DNA of 64,000 bases from Apus apus (Eukaryota > Chordata > Aves > Apodiformes > Apodidae): positions 32,636,003-32,700,002 of the forward strand of contig NC_067286.1 in assembly GCF_020740795.1 (NCBI RefSeq), in the 5' to 3' direction. A program made the position numbers and the translations under genes. Shown here in pieces: positions 62,701-64,000 of the stretch (positions are counted from its first letter, which is position 1; each line of letters opens with the position of its first letter). The notes beneath the pieces are model-generated. The model searched no databases and had not been told where the DNA came from. It was given only the letters and a program-made list of their open reading frames with translations.

Positions 62701-63966
62701 CTTAAAAGAAATTAGTTTTGTGACAGTGAAGACCATTTAATTCCTTTCATGTTGATATTTCCATTTCTGTCGCCATGTATGTTTCTTACCTATTGAGGCC
62801 TGTGTCCCTCTTGCACTCTAGTGAATGTGATGGTTTCAAGGAAGGAGCAGCAGAATAGCTAGTGTATAGAGACTGCAAAAAGAAGGGTGAAGAAGTGAAG
62901 TCTGGGGAAGATTCATCCTCTGAGAAACTAAAGACCATATCACAGACTGCAGATGAGTCTGAGACTGTTTTAAGAGATGGGATGAAGGTAGCTCTGCAGT
63001 GTTCATGCTAATCTAAGGTCTATTTAAAAAAAATGCCTAAACTTCATTCTGAGAACGAGCTTTTTAAGAAATTAACCTTTTTAGTCAAAGCAGAATAATG
63101 TAATTGTGTCTAAATTGTGTCAAAATTAATGAGCATCTAAGTAAAATTATTGAAGTTGGTCAGAATTATAGGTTGATGCTTGTGTACGCTCTGTTTAATT
63201 TGTAGATACCTCCCTTTAAGTGTCTACAAATCTTATTGTATCTTTTGGGAAGAGTAGTCTTAGTCTATCTGTGCACCCTTCTAAGGGATTTTTTTTGTGT
63301 TAAGGCATTATTAGCTAAATTTCTAAAACTCATCAGCATACAGGTAGGAAAGTATGTTTTCATATACTAGATTACTATATTAGAGCAGCTTATTGTGGTG
63401 TTGCTGGCTACGTGTAGTAAACTTCCTTTATATTTTCAAAAATGTACAGGTTTCTCAGGACCATGAAACTATGGCTCGAGTTCTTTTCAGCAGGAATCTG
63501 AGGCTGAATGTAGCTTTAACGTTTTGGAGAAGGCGAAGTATAAGTGAACTGGTAGCCTACTTAGTGAGGTAAACTGAGTGTCTCTCTTATATTCTTAAAG
63601 CAGTAGCGATCCCAAATATGCTGCAGTATTTTTAAGGGTTCTTTAAATGTTGTAAGATTGCTATACTTTTTAAATCATAGTGGAAGCATTTACTACAGCC
63701 TATGCTCTACTAGTAACATTTTTTTATTTTAATATTTTTAGGATACAGGATCTTGGCGTAGTAGTAGACTGCCTTCCCGTGCTTACAAACAGGTACAGAC
63801 AAAAAGAAGCGGGGGATAAGAATTTATTAAAAGCATACTGATGTTCAAGCAGTTCTGAAACATCTTGGTTTTTAAGTTTACAGGAAGAAAAACCATATGT
63901 TTCAGTTGGCTGCTGTGTTGATCTTTTGCCTTTAGTGAAATCACTGCTTAAAAGCAAGTATGAAGA
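59636..63966 (+). CDS. KATNBL1: KATNBL1, katanin p80 subunit B-like 1 (5' part, six coding exons)
   Basis: Regulatory partner of the microtubule-severing katanin p60 ATPases. KATNBL1 has the con80-type binding domain of katanin p80 (KATNB1) but no WD40 propeller. In mammals it is described as mainly nuclear in interphase and at spindle poles in mitosis. Coding parts are 59636-59749, 61506-61546, 61916-62195, 63450-63568, 63742-63792 and 63877-63966; all junctions keep frame, giving 231 codons plus two bases. Visible landmarks: start [10 protein letters not shown]; basic LPRKR at residues 23-27 and KRK/RKK around 72-87; KENELACAG with KEN at 100-102; a Ser-rich stretch 117-144; and the start of con80 at about 146 ([20 protein letters not shown]). 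The mammalian protein is about 304 residues, so roughly 70 codons lie beyond the window. Confidence 0.97.
59750..61505 (+). other. KATNBL1: KATNBL1 intron after coding exon 1
   Basis: GTAAGA...TTCCAG. It contains an antisense CR1 fragment (59877-60090) and a short GTT run at about 61038-61050. Nothing else is recognised. Confidence 0.85.
59877..60090 (-). mobile_element. CR1 3'-end fragment in KATNBL1 intron
   Basis: The sequence atcacagaatcatagaatac, then ggttggaagggacctcaaga and tctggtccaacc, marks a minus-strand CR1 3' end. Conserved CR1 text extends to about 60090 (ggtgaagaacttc). It lies antisense to the gene and just outside the splice donor region. Confidence 0.92.
61506..61546 (+). 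CDS. KATNBL1: KATNBL1 coding exon 2 (41 nt)
   Basis: Acceptor gtgttccag, donor aacag|gtagga. A very short exon encoding [13 protein letters not shown] and the first two bases of an Arg codon, residues 39-52. It matches the vertebrate KATNBL1 motif KKSPKQLA. Confidence 0.94.
61547..61915 (+). other. KATNBL1: KATNBL1 intron after coding exon 2
   Basis: GTAGGA...TTGCAG, 369 nt, phase 2. No repeat or other feature is seen. Confidence 0.9.
61916..62195 (+). CDS. KATNBL1: KATNBL1 coding exon 3
   Basis: Acceptor tattattgcag, donor TCAGAG|gtaagt. It encodes residues 52-145, the basic linker between the N-terminus and the con80 domain. It contains KRK (72-74), CYRKKQ (83-88), the KEN box in [13 protein letters not shown] (96-108) and a Ser-rich stretch [20 protein letters not shown] (123-142). 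It ends in phase 0. Confidence 0.97.
62196..63449 (+). other. KATNBL1: KATNBL1 intron after coding exon 3
   Basis: GTAAGT...TGTACAG, about 1.25 kb, phase 0. It contains the exon-like segment 62822-62987, listed separately. No transposon is recognised. Confidence 0.88.
62822..62987 (+). other. Exon-like segment in KATNBL1 intron (possible poison exon)
   Basis: Preceded by a good acceptor (tgtccctcttgcactctag) and followed by ATGAAG|gtagct. The 166-nt length is not a multiple of three. Entered in phase 0 from the preceding exon, its first codon is TGA, so inclusion would truncate the protein after residue 145. One frame is open for 50 codons (62859-63008), rich in Lys, Glu and Ser ([19 protein letters not shown]), and unlike the surrounding AT-rich intron. 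Alternatives: remnant of an unrecognised retrocopy, or chance. Confidence 0.3.
63450..63568 (+). CDS. KATNBL1: KATNBL1 coding exon 4 (start of con80 domain)
   Basis: Acceptor aatgtacag, donor GTGAG|gtaaac. It encodes residues 146-185, including the conserved helical core [18 protein letters not shown] that begins the katanin p60-binding con80 region. It ends in phase 2. Confidence 0.97.
63742..63792 (+). CDS. KATNBL1: KATNBL1 coding exon 5 (51 nt)
   Basis: Acceptor tatttttag, donor AACAG|gtacag. It encodes [16 protein letters not shown] flanked by split Arg and Ser codons, residues 185-202, continuing the con80 helices. The preceding intron is 173 nt. Confidence 0.96.
63877..63966 (+). CDS. 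KATNBL1: KATNBL1 coding exon 6 (gene continues past window)
   Basis: Acceptor ggtttttaag after an intron of only 84 nt; donor GAAGA|gtaagt. It encodes S202 (split), then [20 protein letters not shown] and KSLLKSKYE, residues 203-231, with a split codon for residue 232. A second AG a few bases inside (tttacag|gaag) would break the frame, so the upstream TAAG acceptor is chosen. The remaining exons lie right of the window. Confidence 0.94.
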
Positions 63967-64000
63967 GTAAGTATCGGTTTGGGATGTTTTCCTGTCTATG

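Noticed and set aside
1..64000. CRISPR arrays, prokaryotic operons, endogenous retroviral LTRs and integrated viral genes
   Set aside because: No spaced direct repeats, no LTR pairs and no viral protein motifs were seen. All reverse-transcriptase matches are CR1 LINE.

Overview
The window looks like nuclear DNA of a bird. It carries at least nine fragments of CR1, the dominant avian LINE. Several end in the 8-bp ATTCTATG-type tail that marks avian CR1 3' ends. Only one protein-coding gene can be identified: the 5' part of KATNBL1 (katanin regulatory subunit B1-like 1) on the + strand at the right end. The species cannot be named from the sequence.

Positions 1 to about 51.5 kb are AT-rich and gene-poor. 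I see no coding exon there. Recognisable content is CR1 fragments at 2712-4195, 4202-4290, 9858-9905, 11625-12138, 15146-15318, 25995-27721 (a mosaic with two foreign CR1 pieces) and 32084-33465. There are also microsatellites, the most striking being a GGGGAA-then-GGGAA array at 44311-44560. An isolated GC-rich patch at 46374-46510 stands out from AT-rich surroundings.

A CpG island at about 51.6-52.68 kb is the KATNBL1 promoter. A non-coding first exon most likely ends at a GTGAGT donor at 52234, followed by a probable 32-nt untranslated exon (54543-54574). The coding exons are 59622-59749 (ATG at 59636), 61506-61546, 61916-62195, 63450-63568, 63742-63792 and 63877-63966. All six join in frame into 231 codons plus two bases, and the gene continues beyond the right edge. 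The predicted protein has a basic, nuclear-localisation-like N-terminal half with a KEN box, then the start of the con80-type domain by which p80-family proteins bind katanin p60 ATPases.

The most interesting signals concern control of KATNBL1. First, including or skipping the 32-nt exon would change an upstream ORF from one that stops 6 nt before the main ATG to one that overlaps it. Second, intron 61916-62195/63450-63568 holds an exon-like segment (62822-62987) that would introduce an immediate stop. No CRISPR array, viral gene or convincing structured RNA gene was seen.
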